A stretch of DNA of 64,000 nucleotides from Lolium rigidum (GCF_022539505.1 NC_061514.1:248112124-248176123), one strand, 5' to 3'. Shown: positions 23,681 to 36,530, counted from the stretch's first letter. Made by a program: numbers and translations. The notes: generated by a model not told the origin, from the letters alone.

Positions 23681-26600
23681 TCATTTCTGGTAATCCGAGA
23701 TAGCCCTCAAAACAGCAGCAAAAATCATATTGCATTTTTTATATTTCTTTCTATTAGCCCACAAAGCAGCAACATCATGTACATTTGAGATATTCAAATT
23801 TAAACCCAGAGCACCTAAAACCTTTTCCCACATGTTAGCAGCAACAACACAATCAAAAAACAAATGTTGACATGACTCAATTTCATTGCAAAACACACAA
23901 GTCAGATCATCAACATTCTGTCTCTTGACCAAATTATCTCTAGTGAGAAGCTTATTATGGGAAAGCAACCAAAGGAAGAAATGAATTTTTGGGGGCACTT
24001 TTATTTTCCAAACACAGTGAATGTCAATGGTTTGAATCCCACCAAAATTAACCACAGCATATAAGGACTTAACACTATAGACCCCATTTGTTGCTCATTT
24101 CCAAATCAAACAATCTTTAGAATCATTTAAACAGAGAGTTTGTGCAATTTGCTGAATCTCCAGCCATTGCAACATAAGCTTGTGGTCAAAACACCTTCTA
24201 AAAGTCATTTTCAGAGAAGTACCATCCCATAGATCAGCAATAGTCTTATTTTGCTCATTAAGCAGGAAATAAACTTCCCAGAATTGAATAGCTAGAGAGC
24301 AAGACCCAAACCAATGGTCTTCCCGGAACTTAATAGTTCTACCATTACCAACTTTCCACATATAACCCATCTTAGCAGCCTTGGCAGCCCAAAGCACCCC
24401 TTTCCAAAAGGGGAGGCCCCATGATCGGAACACGAGAAAATATTAGGGTTATTCACCTCATATTTGCTATCTACTATCTGTTTCCAGATTTTGTTATCAT
24501 CCAGGTGATATCTTTTAATCCAGGAAGCTAAGAGGCAAATATTCATCTCTGATAAGTCAGGGATACCCAAACCTCCATACTCCTTTTTCCTAGTGACCAA
24601 ACCCCAATTAGCTAGGTGGTACTTATGGTGCCCCTCATAATTATCCCACAGACAGTGAGCCATCTGAGAGTTAATCAGAGTAATAGCCCATTTGGGGAAT
24701 TTAATCACACTAAGCAGATAAATTGGAATACTGGCCAGCACACTTCTAACCAGTTCTAGCTTAGCAGCATGATTAAGAAGTTTGCCTCTCCAACCAGCAA
24801 CTTTTTTAATAATTTTATCCACAACAGGTTGAATATCTTCTTTTTTAAGCTTACGGTAATGCAGAGGTACCCCTAAATACTGCAAGGGGAACTCACCCAA
24901 CTTACAACTCAAAGTTTGAGCAAAAAGTTGTGCATCACCATCAAGAACATTAATAGGAACCAGATCACACTTATGAAAGTTGATTCTCATCCCAGACATA
25001 TGTTCAAAACAGGCTAAAATCCACTTTATATTAATGGCAGAAGACAAACTTTTTTCAAGGAAGAGTAGAGTATCATCAGCATATTGCATACTGATGATGC
25101 CCCCTCCCCATGCCTTGCATAAGGCCAGCAATCCTTCCACCGAAGCGGCTTTATATAGAATTTTAGTAAAAACATCAGCCATAAAGTTGAAAAGAATGGG
25201 TGATATAGGATCACCTTGTCTAACACCCCCTGCTAGTAAGGAAGAAATTGCTATTGCAATCATTAATCCTAACCCCAACGAGAACCATTATACGACGAGA
25301 CCCTCAATAATCCTCATCCACTTGGGGCTAAAGCCCCTCAACCTCATGACTCTAAGCAAAAAATCTCTATCAACCCTATCATAAGCCTTTTCATAGTCTA
25401 GTTTAAAAATAAAACCAAGTATTTCCACTATGAACAAGCATCATGAATAACTTCATGGGCAGAGACCACACTCTCAAGAATAAATCTTCCCTTAATAAAA
25501 GCGAGTCGATTAGGAGAAATGAGTTTCTCACTCACCACACCTAGTCTATTGGTAGCACATTTAGAGAAAATTTTGAAACTACGAGTTAGTCAAAGCAATA
25601 GGTCGAAATTTCCGTATAGTTACGACATCAACTTCCTTAGGAATCAAAGTCAACAGGGAGAAATTTAGCCTAAAAAGGTCAAGATTTCCCTCATTCCAAT
25701 CCTTAACCATATCCATGAAATCAGCTCTAATGAGCTCCCAGAAATGTTGATAAAATAAGAAAGAGAAACCATCTGGGCCAGGAGCACCTTCAGCATAAGA
25801 GCCAAAAATAGCATCCTTTATCTCTTTCTCGGTAAAAGGTGCATCAAGCATATCATTATGATTCCGTGACACCATATCATCTGGGTCCCAGAAATCATCA
25901 ACTATATCAACATCAAGACAAGGCTCTTTACAAAACAAAATCTTATAGTACTTAACAGCAATATCCAGCATACCTTTGTTATCCTCCACCATACCTTCAT
26001 CACCTTGCAACTGACAGATTTGTTTCTTCCTTCTTCTTTGATTAGCTACAGAATGAAAGTAAGAAGTGTTACGATCACCTTCCAAGATATACCTTTCCCT
26101 GGATCTCTGTCTAGCTTTAATCTCCTCATTAGTCCAAATTTTAGTGAGCTCAACAGAAATATCTTTCATCCTTTTCTTAGAAACAGGAGAAAGACACTGA
26201 GTTTCAGCAATGATATCAAGCGAGATCATATTCAGCAACTAATTTTTGTTTGTTCTTCCTTTGAGCAGATTCAATATTAGCAGCCCAACCTTTCAAACCT
26301 TTTCTAGTATTCCTAATTTTAAAATTCCATCTGTCAATAGGTTTAATGAGATGACAAGGGGCTTGCCAAAATTTGGCAACCACCTGATCAAACCCCTCAA
26401 TGTTAAGCCACCACTTCTCAAATCTAAATTGCTTAGTAACAGGAACTTTCAAAGCCCCGAGTATCCACAACCAAAGGAGTATGATCACTCCCAATTCTAG
26501 CTTTTGAAGATAAGCTACTAGCGAGGAAGAGAGCATCCCAACAAGTAGTCACAAAAACTCTATCAAGCAAAGCCATAACCAGATTATCCTGATTATTTGC

Positions 26601-27161
26601 CCAAGAAAATTGCCTACTAGGATTTTTAATTTCCATCAAACTAAATTTATTAACCCAATCATTAAAGAGATTGGCCCAGTGTTGGTTGATGTTTCCAGTG
26701 TTTTTCTCACACTTTTCTCTAATGAGATTGAAATCACCCCCAACCAGGGTAGGACCATTCCAACAAGCCATAACATTATGCAACTCATTGATAAAGTCTA
26801 ATTTGTGTTCCTCATAAGCAGACCCATACACAGCAATCACTCTCCAAATGGCATTATCTTTTTTAGATTTAATCCGAACAGATACACAAGTAAGAAAGAA
26901 TCTCCCATTTAATAACATCAAACAAATCAAAATTAACACCAACAAGGATCCCTCCAGCTAGTCTTCATGACCAGGCAACCAATTCCAGGTAAATTTCTCT
27001 CCTGGATCTAATTGCTTAAGCTGTATGCTAGAAAAGTCCTCCTTCTTAGTTTCAGAAAAACAAATAATATCAGGGCATGTCTCTCTAATGAGGTCATGCA
27101 CTCTAGTTAGCTTATCAGGTCTATTTAGACCTCTAGTATTCCATATTAGAGCTACTACCAT
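23681..27161 (-). pseudogene. LINE-1 ORF2: endonuclease and reverse transcriptase
   Basis: Order on the minus strand: AP endonuclease from ATG 27161 (IWNTRGLNRPDK, later GGDFNLI near 26725 and GSDHTPLV near 26480), linker, reverse transcriptase from about 25810 (GPDGF), RQGDPISP near 25215, catalytic YADD near 25080, then the zinc-binding zf-RVT region (CVFCNEIESCQHLFFDC) near 23890. Breaks include CGAG at 26458-26461, 25582-25585 and 25296-25299, each restored by reading CAG, plus a lost T near 24413 and TGA for Trp near 24094. Confidence 0.88.
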
Positions 27162-27203
27162 GTTTAAAAATCAATTGTCTTCTACCCTTTTTCTTACTTT
27201 GGA

Positions 27204-30200
27204 CTAATGTCCAAGGTTCATCTTCATCGTGTACATCACTAAAGTGATCCTCCCGATCGAAACAACCTCATTCTCATCAACAAAACCAACCCTCATCTCC
27301 TCCACAGATAAACTAATGTCATTTGGGAGGAAACTCTCGGGATTAGAGTTATGAAAATCTATAAGCCTTTTTGTTTCAACTTTTTTAATTTCATTAATAA
27401 CAGAATCAACCTCTAGACTTTTATGACCTAGGCTAATGCCAGCATTCTTTGCGGTGTCATATAAAGAAACATTATCAAGAGCAGCAAAAGAATTTGAGAA
27501 GCCATGTATTTTATTACCTTTAGGAATCTCCAAATTTTTAGCCTTCAATAAATCTTGAGCTTTTTCTATGGCAGATTTACCATCTCTTGTAATCCTGGAG
27601 CTCATCCTTGTAGCTTGAACAGGTCCCCAGTGTCTTCTTCTCTTTCCAAGCCATAGCAGACCGCCACGGGAGCAGGATTGTTGAGCACAAGACCATCTTC
27701 CTTCCGGATCCCAAGCATCGGCTTCCTCCTCACTTTCATCATCAAAATGTCTGTAGCAGATTCTTCCCAATATTTTCCTCAGCTTCCCTTAAGACTAAAG
27801 CCTGACTGACTTGCACAACTGGTTCTTTCCCAAGGACTTTTTCCAACACAGACATCTCCAGCTTCTGATGAGCAGCAGATTCACTCCTCCCACCAAGAGG
27901 CATAGAAGACTCTGTGTCCATCTTATTGTTAGCTCCACCTTGTTTTTCCTTATCCAATCTCTTGAAGTCATCTCCAAGTTCATCATCATCATTCACAGTG
28001 TCACCCTTATTGCCCAGACCAGGATCTTCATCATCATCTTCATCCACATCAATAGCTTCTCCTTCACTCTCTACCACAAAGTTGACCAGGTAAAAACATT
28101 GCTCCATCTCAAACAGCTTGTTGGTTGGGATCTTGGTCTTGTCTCTTACAGCAACCTTGACCCTGACCTCTTCATAGAAACTTCTGAATATGCCATGCCA
28201 ATCAATATTAACAAGCACACCCGAGAGATGTTGAGACTTGGCAAATAGTTTTCCAAGTCAACCATTTTGCGAGTATCCCATATATCTTGATCCAAATTTC
28301 CTGAAACTCCTCAAAAGGCTCAGCTTCCCCCTCCCAATTCTCAAAAAAGATCACCACCCCATCTTTTTTCAGATTGATGGAAGGGTATTCCACCAAATCT
28401 TTTATCCTTTTGCTAGGTGGAAATCTCACTAAGAACTTCTTTGGACCAATCTGTCTTATCTGCCAGAACCAATTTGCCTTCCACATATCAGTGAAACACT
28501 TCTCCAGGTCACCAGCAGATATTTCACCTTCCTTGACCACCACCACACCAACATTGTCCATATTTAGCCATTGCACAGCTTCTGGACCCTCCACTTCCAC
28601 ATGGAAGAAACCCAGTCCTGGATTTGCACTCCCCCAATATTGAGCAGTAGGAAGGAGAGAGTACCACATAAGGCAATTGTCCATGTGATGCCCGATCTTG
28701 TTGCAGATGAAGCACCTCTTGATTCTAGTGCACAAGCCCACATAGTGTCCCAACTCTCCACGGTTATAGCATGTTACGGACTTGAATTTTGGATCCGAGA
28801 ATAGGCCCGGGACCACCCATCACGGATAGTTGCGGGTTATTACCTCCTTTATCTCCACCTGTCTAGACCCATCAGCAACAGCATTCTTCTGAATCTTCTT
28901 CTTGCTCTTCCCAGCACCAGAACTTTGTGATTGCTGCACAGGAACCATACTGGCACTACTCCCCTGACTGTTTGATTGTGGGAGGTTTTGAGGAATCCCT
29001 TGCGGAACCATCAACATAGGATTGAAACCAGGTTGAGGGATTTGTCGGCTGCCGAAGAACCGAGGCCACCGATTCATCGGCATGTTCCACATGTGTGGCT
29101 GAATCATCGGGAACATACCTTGTCCAGCCCCCAATTGTTGCATCATTTGCGGAGGAAATTCCGACTTAACCACCACGAGCTCATTGACAGCACTCCGCAG
29201 AGGAGCAGCCGATGATGTCGCCGCCGCTGCTGTGGCCGAACGCCCACCACCAGACCCACGACCAGCCCCACCACCAAATCTGCCCGCACCGCGACCACCT
29301 CCTGCCATAGACACCACCTCAACAAAGGATCTCTTCCCCTCGGCAGCACCCCAGAGATCAGAGAACTTGATAACTGTTGCTCTAGGTAGATATCCACGGC
29401 CAGCCGGATAGCAGTCAGCAGGTGTGAAGGATCTATCCCGAACTAATTCTCTCCTGACCCAGACCAAGGTCGGAGCACTAGGCGTAACCCTAGATCCGAC
29501 CAGGAGATTTTTGGCCGACACAGCCGGCGCAACCACAGATTTATAACTAGGAGAAGACGTACTTCCCAAAGACGCCAACCCTGAGGAAACCCGGACGGCC
29601 CGATTCCGCCCGGAAGGGTCCAAGCGACGACCACCGATCGCATCCACCAGCGAGTCACTGCGCAACGGGCCCCACCTCTGTTCAAACCATCCAAAATTCC
29701 CCACCCTCTCCGGCGAACAGTATCTCGTCGGAGAAGGATTTCCTCTCCTGATCCTCTCCCTACGACGCCGATCATCAGCCGAGCCTCTACAACCCGCAGC
29801 GATAGTAGGCCTCGAGACTCCTCCCTGCATCAGCACCGGGGACGACCTCGCCGGCGAGATCTGGAACGAGTTCATCACGGCTTCCATTTTTCCAGCTCCT
29901 CCAGTCCTTGCTCCGCCAATTGACGCCGCGGGTCTTCGGGATCCATCGCCTTGACCCTCGCCGGCGCCGCGGCCACCTGCTCCTCGAGCCCCTGCCCGGA
30001 GATCCGCGGCCTCCACCCCTTTTCCATCTCGCTCCACCGCCCACTCCGAAGCGAGGCTGATTTGAAGGATTAGGAGCTTCCGCTCCAAAATCGCCACCCT
30101 TCGCCCCTCCACCCTCTCGCGCTTCCTCTTCTGCCTTCTTCGCCGCCTCCTCCCGCTTCCTTCTCTCCTCTCCCCACCGCATCTCCTCGGCGAACGACGG

Positions 30201-30217
30201 GAAACCCGCAGATCCAC
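27204..30217 (-). pseudogene. LINE-1 ORF1 (nucleic-acid-binding)
   Basis: RNA-binding protein of the LINE. It begins at ATG 30217 with a basic Arg/Gly-rich N-terminus. The open frame meets TGA at 28820-28822 and continues in the same frame into two zinc knuckles near 28760-28690: CYNRGELGHYVGLC, which has Arg for the second Cys, and an intact CX2CX4HX4C (CFICNKIGHHMDNC). An acidic C-terminal part (VDEDDDEDPG) lies at 28080-28000 in another frame, and a last segment reaches 27204. Several frame changes. Confidence 0.8.
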
Positions 30218-30463
30218 TTTGAGCTGGACATCTTCCTTCGCCGAGCGTGCCGGAGAGTACCAGCACCGACGAGCGCACAGGGTAGAGATGGGGGAGGCGG
30301 AAGAGCTGAAGGTGGTGGCGAAGGTGGTGGTGGCGGCGGCGGTGATGGTGGAGGTGGTGGTGGACGGGCTCGATCGCCGCGGATTCGCCAGGTCGCCAGA
30401 GAGAGAGAGAGAGCGTTTCAGGGGAAGGTGACCCTCTCGTTCTCATTTTCTGCCACACGTATT

Positions 30464-31690
30464 ACAATCTATAATAAAATAATTTTATTTTAAATTTTAT
30501 TGTTTAGCAAGTTTTCTTAAAGAGGTACTTGTAATGTATATCTTGCCCAACCATGTGAGAAGCGAGTGTAACAAAGGATCCACGGACTTGTCTCCACATA
30601 AAATTCGCCATCATATAAATATATGTATTATAATTAGTTACAAAATTACTTAAAAATAACAAGCAAGCAACATTGTATCTTTTATTTATTCGTGGATGAT
30701 GGTTCTATCTTGAAGGTCCACATTTTTATGCGATCAATAAGGCTTCATGCTATGGCTGAGATATTGTCTAAAGCTTCATTTGCTTCATACTTTCAGGATG
30801 GAACCAAATATCGCTTCCTTAGTTGAAAACCATCATATATATACATTATAGAATTTTTGTTATAATAAAATATGTGCAAAGTGCATGTAAATCAACATGG
30901 TGTAAAACTGTAAATACACATCGTTGGTATGCATGGACTGAAAAACCAAATAACCCGACAGAGCTGCATGCGTAGAATGTTACATTGCAGGCTGAATAAA
31001 TAGGTATAGAATATAGCATATTGATAAGAATTTTACCGACGTGAGTTTGTCGGAACTAATAGGACAAGGAATGGAACTACTTACCCATTCGGTTCTGTGA
31101 AATCAGAATTATGTCAATTCAATAACGCTAGAGAAATTTTTACTAAAAGACATAATGAAATGAAAAAAATGTTGCTTACTCTAGTGAAGGGATATCATGA
31201 ACCGTGCTGATGCCGTTGGATTGACATATGGTGATAGTAGCAATGATTGCGAGATGAACCCAATTTCTGATGATAGTTTTGATGCTTTGATGTTTTTAGG
31301 GGGTCCATCCACAATGACACAATCCGTGGGATCAAATGTATGGTCTTCATCATCTTTCAAGTCTCAATTCCTTATAGTATCATCATTTAAATGTGAATCC
31401 ACCAAAATAACTGCTAGTTTGCTTCTAAAATCTGTCATATTGACCTATCAATTAGGAGTAACTACAATTAGTTTTCAAATAATAATGATACAATCTAGAA
31501 TAAGTATCACAACATGCAGCGAATATACATGTTCAGAAATGTCAGATAAAATATCCCTCGTGAGATATTCCATAAAGTTTAACGTCCACAGACCACACGA
31601 TGACCTGAATGATTACAACTTTTTGGTGATACAAAATTTGATATATCTCCAATAAGTACAATCATTATTCGCCAAAATAAATCTTCAAAA
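30464..31690. other. Stretch without a recognisable gene
   Basis: AT-rich. One plus-strand open frame of 152 codons (31197-31655) has low-complexity Ser/Thr-rich content and no recognised domain; it is not supported as a gene. No known repeat end was found. Confidence 0.4.
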
Positions 31691-31739
31691 TCATGAAAAA
31701 GGAAAATTTGAGGGCACTAATATTTGACCTGAAGCCCTC

Positions 31740-33275
31740 CCTCAGTCTCTCACAACCGAAGGCCCATGCACCACAGCCCGCGAAGCCCACGCCGGCGCCG
31801 ACGCCGACGACCACATCCACATCCTCAATCACTCATCGCACACAACTTCTCAAAAAAAAAACTCACATCGCACGCAGGGGAAGGAATTCTTCCCTCGGTC
31901 ACTCCCAGACCTGTGTCCGCCCCACTGCCGGAGACCGGAGCACAGCACCGTGAGAGCATCCCCACCCCGTCCCTCCTCCCTGCGACACCCGGCTGTGCTC
32001 TCCCCCATCTCGCCCTCCTGTGTGACCGTTGACGACAACCTCCGGCCGGAATTCCTGCTCCCCGAATCCTCTCCAACCTGCGCTCCAGGGACTCCATCCA
32101 GGCCGATTCATCCTCTCCAAAGATGGTAAAAATCCTTCTTTCTTCTTCCGTTCTTTAGTGGAGATTTTCTTGCAATAGGAGGATTTCTGATTCAGCTTAG
32201 CCTCAAGATCCAAGATTCAAGATATGCCCTTGCTTATTCTGTAGATATTTGGATTTTTTTGGTATTCATAGTCCAGCACATCTGGATTTTAGGGATTTAC
32301 AGAAGATAGAGATGTGCTAAGTAGGTGCGCGTTTTTATGATGCATGCAGTCAAAGTACAGATGCATCACTCGTTGGTCACGTCACTGGAATTTTAGTTGT
32401 TGATGACACTGATTAGAACTTTTGAGCTTGATTTAGCATGAATAGACGATTATTATAAAGGTGTATATGTTATGACGATTAATCTACTGTGTGTCTATAT
32501 TACTGGAATGAATTTTTCATGGATTTATTTGAAGCACAAAATTTGAACAATCTACTTATCTATATCCAACTATCTTATATATGCATTTATTCGAAAGACA
32601 TTTTTTAGTGCTCTGCATTATTTATTTGGCCGTTTCTTGCTTTGTGAAATCCTTCTTCTCTTACTCAAGTCTTATATTATTTTGGTAACATCTATGCATA
32701 ATTTGTAGGCTCAAATGATTCCTGGAGCTTTTGATGGTACTGGTACAGCTATGCATCATAGGGTGCAGCTTTATTCAGGTCCGATGTCAACATTTTAAAT
32801 GTTGATGATTTGTCGGATGGCAAAATTTGAGGAGGTACTTTTTTGTGAATAATTTGAGGAGGTACTGATTGTGGAAGATGAAAATGGCAATATTTGTCGG
32901 ATGGGAATATGACACAATGGAAGATAATGATGTCCTTGTCGAGTATATAAGGTTTGTGTCATCTAGATCATGAGGATACAGAGCAACATGTATGTATTTC
33001 ACAATTTCAAGGACATTTTTTTGTATATGCAGAAATAATGCACCAAATATTATACACTATAGTAAGCTTGTTTGTGATTAGTGCACCATCTCATGCCGTT
33101 GCTAGTCTTTTCATAATATTTCTCAAAGCATTTTCATGTGACTTGATCCTTTCGTGTTTGCAGTGACCACTATTGGTACCGGTGGAATTGTTGTAGCAGT
33201 GTTGGGGGCTCGCACCAATTATGTGACTGTTGTGGTTATGAATTTAGCTGCTACTCCTCTCCAGCTAAGGTAAAC
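31740..33275 (+). other. Exon-like pieces of an unidentified gene
   Basis: A GC- and CT-rich leader (31740-32122) ends in ATG (32123-32125) followed at once by a GTAAAA donor. A TTTGTAG acceptor precedes an open piece at 32709-32778, and TTTGCAG precedes another at 33164-33269, which ends in AAGG/TAAAC. The last piece is open in two frames: one Cys-rich (WNCCSSVGG..CDCCGYEFSC), one hydrophobic (GGIVVAVLGA). Leader, splice signals and open pieces suggest a real or captured gene, but the product is not recognised and the middle donor is weak. Confidence 0.3.
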
Positions 33276-33569
33276 ATACTCTCGACATTGACAGCAGTAA
33301 ATGAAAGCACACAGTACCCACTTGTGAAGATAGCAGGAGCCCTTCACAATTTTTTTAAACTTTGTAGAAATGACAATTAACCATCAGAAATGCTTTTCTT
33401 GTGGAAATTTGATTGGTATCTTATAGCTTATTTTCCATAATAAATCGCACGCTCTCATAGATTTTGTTTAGACTTCCTATGGTGGGTTAAGTAAGAGAAT
33501 CTTGGTTTAAAGAGACTGGCTGTCTCTAACAAAAATAACTCCATGGACATCAAAACAAATAACACAATA

Positions 33570-34120
33570 AAAACTTAGTTTTGATTGCGTTGAGTGAGGA
33601 GGTGTACCCATCTGTCTGCAGGCTGCTCTTAATAACACTCTTCCCTAGGCCATGTTGTGACGTTTTGGTCCTTCCACTTGTCATATTTTAGTTCCATGTG
33701 ACGCGAGGCAAATGTGAATACATTTTCCAATTCTTGCAGCTGTTGCAAATAAATGGCAAAGCATTAGCATCGAGGTCCTCGTGATGCATTCTTGTGCCTA
33801 GCGAGTCGAGCACTTGGATACATCGTTTTCTGACATTTATAACTGCTAGGTACCAATGAACATCTCCTAGGTTTACTGGAAGAAAAACCTGGAAAATATG
33901 ATTATTATTAGTTTTGGTCACCTATAGACAAGGAGTCGTCCTCGATTGAATTCATAGTAATTTGTATGAAACTGAGACTAACCATATCATGTTCCAAATA
34001 AATTTTGACTCTCTTTAATACCCATGCTGGAACGTTATCCCGTAGACAGCTACCCTCCTTTATCATCTTAGAGATGCATGTAGTCTCTAAGAACACATGT
34101 CCACCTGACCTCACCTGTAG
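33570..34120 (-). pseudogene. Ulp1-like (C48) cysteine protease fragment
   Basis: The minus strand contains YLEHDMV (near 33990), then after a frame change FLPVNLGDVHWYLAVINV with the catalytic His (near 33860) and VLDSLG with the catalytic Asp (near 33800). This is the C-terminal domain of SUMO-protease-like genes that abound in grass genomes, often carried by transposons. Downstream, LQTDG (near 33620) is followed by Tyr-Thr-Ser-Ser where the family has the catalytic Cys (SSCG), so activity is lost. No full-length gene. Confidence 0.65.
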
Positions 34121-34826
34121 ATGCTCCGTAGCACTTATGCAATATATGTACGCATTTATGATCTACAATTTCAAGTGCATACATTGGTTAGATATAGTAG
34201 ATACTCATTAAATATAAATACCATCTTGTCATAAAGCTATATATACTTACTTCATCGCCAAAAAATTCTCTCGGAGTTAGAAGTAATAGCAGCAGGGATA
34301 GGACACATCAGTATAAATTATTCAATGTGAAAAATGCATGCTAAAACTTGTGATATTTAAGGTTTGTTATTCTCGAATATGAAATCTGCATTTTTCTGAA
34401 CTCTGATGCCTTTTCTTCACATATGATGAATTAATTTGTTTGGTATATATTTTTTGGTGGACAGTAGACTAACTTGCAGTCCTCCTGTTCTACAATTTTG
34501 CCTACGTGCATGAGTTGTGATTGAAAGGCATGTATGTTTTTGGCAGTCAGCATCTATATCCTCATCCTAAGCTTATGGCCTACATGTGTTTCGAGATTTT
34601 TGACATACTAATCCATGTTCAGATAGTGTTAATGGTTCTCCACAAATCTGTTAAAAAATATCTCACAAAGTTATAAATCCACGTGGGCGCATGGTAGTTT
34701 GGTGAAAATCATAATCCGATGTGGTACAATCTCGGCCAACTCAGTACTGATATGTTTAAGCCCGAATGAAGCTATTCTACTGAAGGTGATTCCTGAATCT
34801 CAATTCTTAGTAAGACAATATTGACT

Positions 34827-35041
34827 GAGAGCACTTAGTTCTGAAAACCGATTATATATACCAGCTCTTTCAGTGCTAAGAGAGCACTCAGTTATGAAAA
34901 GCGATTCTATTATACAAGAAGTTGACAACTCAATTATATATAGAAGAGTTGTCTTATAGAATTCCCTTTCATAGTTTCTAACTCATTCTGATTATTTTAC
35001 CTGCAGTGTTAAGAGAGCATTCAGTTGTGAAAACCGATTCT
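34827..35041 (+). repeat. Three dispersed copies of a 30-bp motif
   Basis: AGAGCAYTYAGTTNTGAAAA followed by NCGATT occurs at 34827-34854, 34879-34908 and 35012-35041. Copies are 80-95% alike. Origin unknown; they lie inside the putative Helitron body. Confidence 0.6.
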
Positions 35042-35395
35042 CCTGGTTCTAGATGGCATTCATGCTTAACAGGGAGTCTCCTCCTACCTCCTCTGTTGGC
35101 TTGAGATGTAGGTATACAAAGCTAGGCAATAGGCAATTTATTGAAGAAGAATGAAGTTGTAGATACATACATTGCGGGAAATTTCAAGTTGTCTCACCTA
35201 AAGGAATTGCAGGTTTGTGCGGCAGAATGTTGTCTCCACGGTGCCGGGAAGTGCTGTGGCGGCGATTGGCTAGAGTGTGGGTGTTGTCGCCTGGAAGTGT
35301 TCCAACGGTGATCGGCGTGTGGGAGTGTCTCTGGCGGCGATTGGCGAGCAGGAATGCTATCACGCTGGAGTGATTCGGCGGCGATCGCGGTGGCT

Positions 35396-35580
35396 GGCGA
35401 GCAGGAGTGCTGCGACGGCGAGCAGGAGCGCTGGCGAGCGGGAGCGCTTCGGCGGCGAGCAGGAGCGCTTCGGCGGCGAGCGGGAGTGTCGCGGCGGTGA
35501 GCGGAAGCTCTGGCAAGTGGGAGTGCTGCGGCCGCGATCGTGGCTGGTGAGCGAGATCGCTTCGGCGGCGGGCAGGAGCG
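35396..35580. repeat. GC-rich minisatellite-like block
   Basis: Imperfect tandem units of about 21 bp, typified by GAGCAGGAGCGCTTCGGCGG, are repeated several times. The wider GC-rich segment runs 35216-35640. Open frames across it are low complexity and not credible genes. It may be a CpG-rich promoter or first exon captured with the surrounding fragments. Confidence 0.65.
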
Positions 35581-35743
35581 CTGCGTGCTAGCGATCGGGA
35601 TTGTCTTGGACGGTTGGCGTGCGTAGGTTGGGTGTTAGTGGGTGGGCTATACCGATTGAAAAACAGAGTCGTGCGTGGGATGGGTGTTCCGCTCCATCAA
35701 ACATAGAAACGATGTGGTGCGTTGGATAAACTGAATGTACGTC

Positions 35744-35803
35744 CGTGATTGCCCGGATCAGCCCCTCTGGGGCTTTTATTAGTAGTAGAGATAGAGATAG
35801 AGA
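35744..35803 (-). mobile_element. Helitron-type 5' terminus
   Basis: Read on the minus strand from 35803: TCTCTATCTCTATCTCTACT, then ACTAATAAAAGCCCC. Plant Helitrons begin TCTCTACTA-YTAATAAA-like and insert after an A; 35804 is A on that strand. The element would extend toward lower coordinates and include the Ulp1 and exon-like fragments. A matching hairpin plus CTRR 3' end was not found. Confidence 0.5.
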
Positions 35804-35851
35804 TGAGTGCACTCCCTCCACCAAACTCGCAAGGCCAATCAAGTTTTTATC

Positions 35852-36530
35852 ATAAATTAGTCTTTAATTTTTTTAATGAGTTTGGGCAGCTGATGTCTAG
35901 ATCTAGGTCCACATTTTCCACCTAGGTTTAAAATACCTAGAATACAATAAATTTCACATTGAGATTTCGCACGTCTGTAGCATATCATTGGCTACATCTA
36001 GATTTTTTTTTCCAGATTTGTTGAAATTTTAAAATATAATTCTCATTTTTTTCGAAAATAAAAAGCTGTAGCTCGGCCTCCATTTACAATATTTTTCTTT
36101 TTTGGTACTATAATAGAAAGGTCACATGGCAGGGAGAAAATGGGAGGAAAAAATAGCGGTAAGGGCTTTGTCGTGTGTGTATTTGACGTGGCTTTGTCGT
36201 GTGCATTTTGCCGGTACATCCACAAAGAAAAAGCGGGATATCTCTCCACCCGGGAAAGTTTGGGCCGGAAGAAAAATGCGCGGGGAAGGGGCCATCGATG
36301 TGGCCCTCATTCTTTGCCTATGTCCGTTAGGAGACACGAAAAAGCTCAGCCATCGTAACGGCTCCTTCAAACACGGCCATCTGGGCCACGTGCCGCAACT
36401 TTGGCACTTATATTTCCTCTACCATGTTTTTTCATTTTTTTTGGCTTGTGCAATTCTTTGCCGAGTGTATTTTTGATCGTGCTGTGTGCAATACCGTTGC
36501 CGTGTGTTTTGATCTGCTTTACCTGATCAG
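35852..36530. repeat. CACTA-related direct repeat, copy 1
   Basis: About 680 bp that matches 37591-38316 plus 39615-39860. It includes an AT-rich block beginning TCATAAATTAGTC and GTCGTGTGYATTTGACGTGG motifs typical of CACTA subterminal repeats (variants of TTTGCCGTGTG). It ends near TTTACCTGATCAG, where copy 2 continues. Confidence 0.65.

Larger units (their letters stand above)
23137..30450 (-). mobile_element. Near full-length L1-type LINE (LINE-1)
   Basis: A 7.3-kb element with ORF1 and ORF2 on the minus strand. Its 3' end is a T run on the plus strand (23135-23141). Target duplication: TGCCACACACGTATT at 23122-23136 and TGCCACACGTATT at 30451-30463, identical except for one AC. The GC-rich 5' part (28900-30440) is the 5'-UTR/ORF1 start, so it is little or not truncated. 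It inserted upstream of AAA gene 2. Confidence 0.92.

Noticed and set aside
23137..30450. LINE-1 as part of a larger host gene with reverse transcriptase
   Set aside because: Poly-T end and matching target duplications on both sides show it is a self-contained LINE insertion.
28820..30458. Long open frames on both strands in the GC-rich 28900-30450 region as host genes
   Set aside because: They lie inside the LINE-1 boundaries set by the target duplication and are its ORF1 start and overlapping frames; the frame starting at 30458 even begins in the flanking target site.
31197..31655. 152-codon plus-strand ORF as a gene
   Set aside because: No domain, low-complexity Ser/Thr content, AT-rich context and no promoter or splice support.
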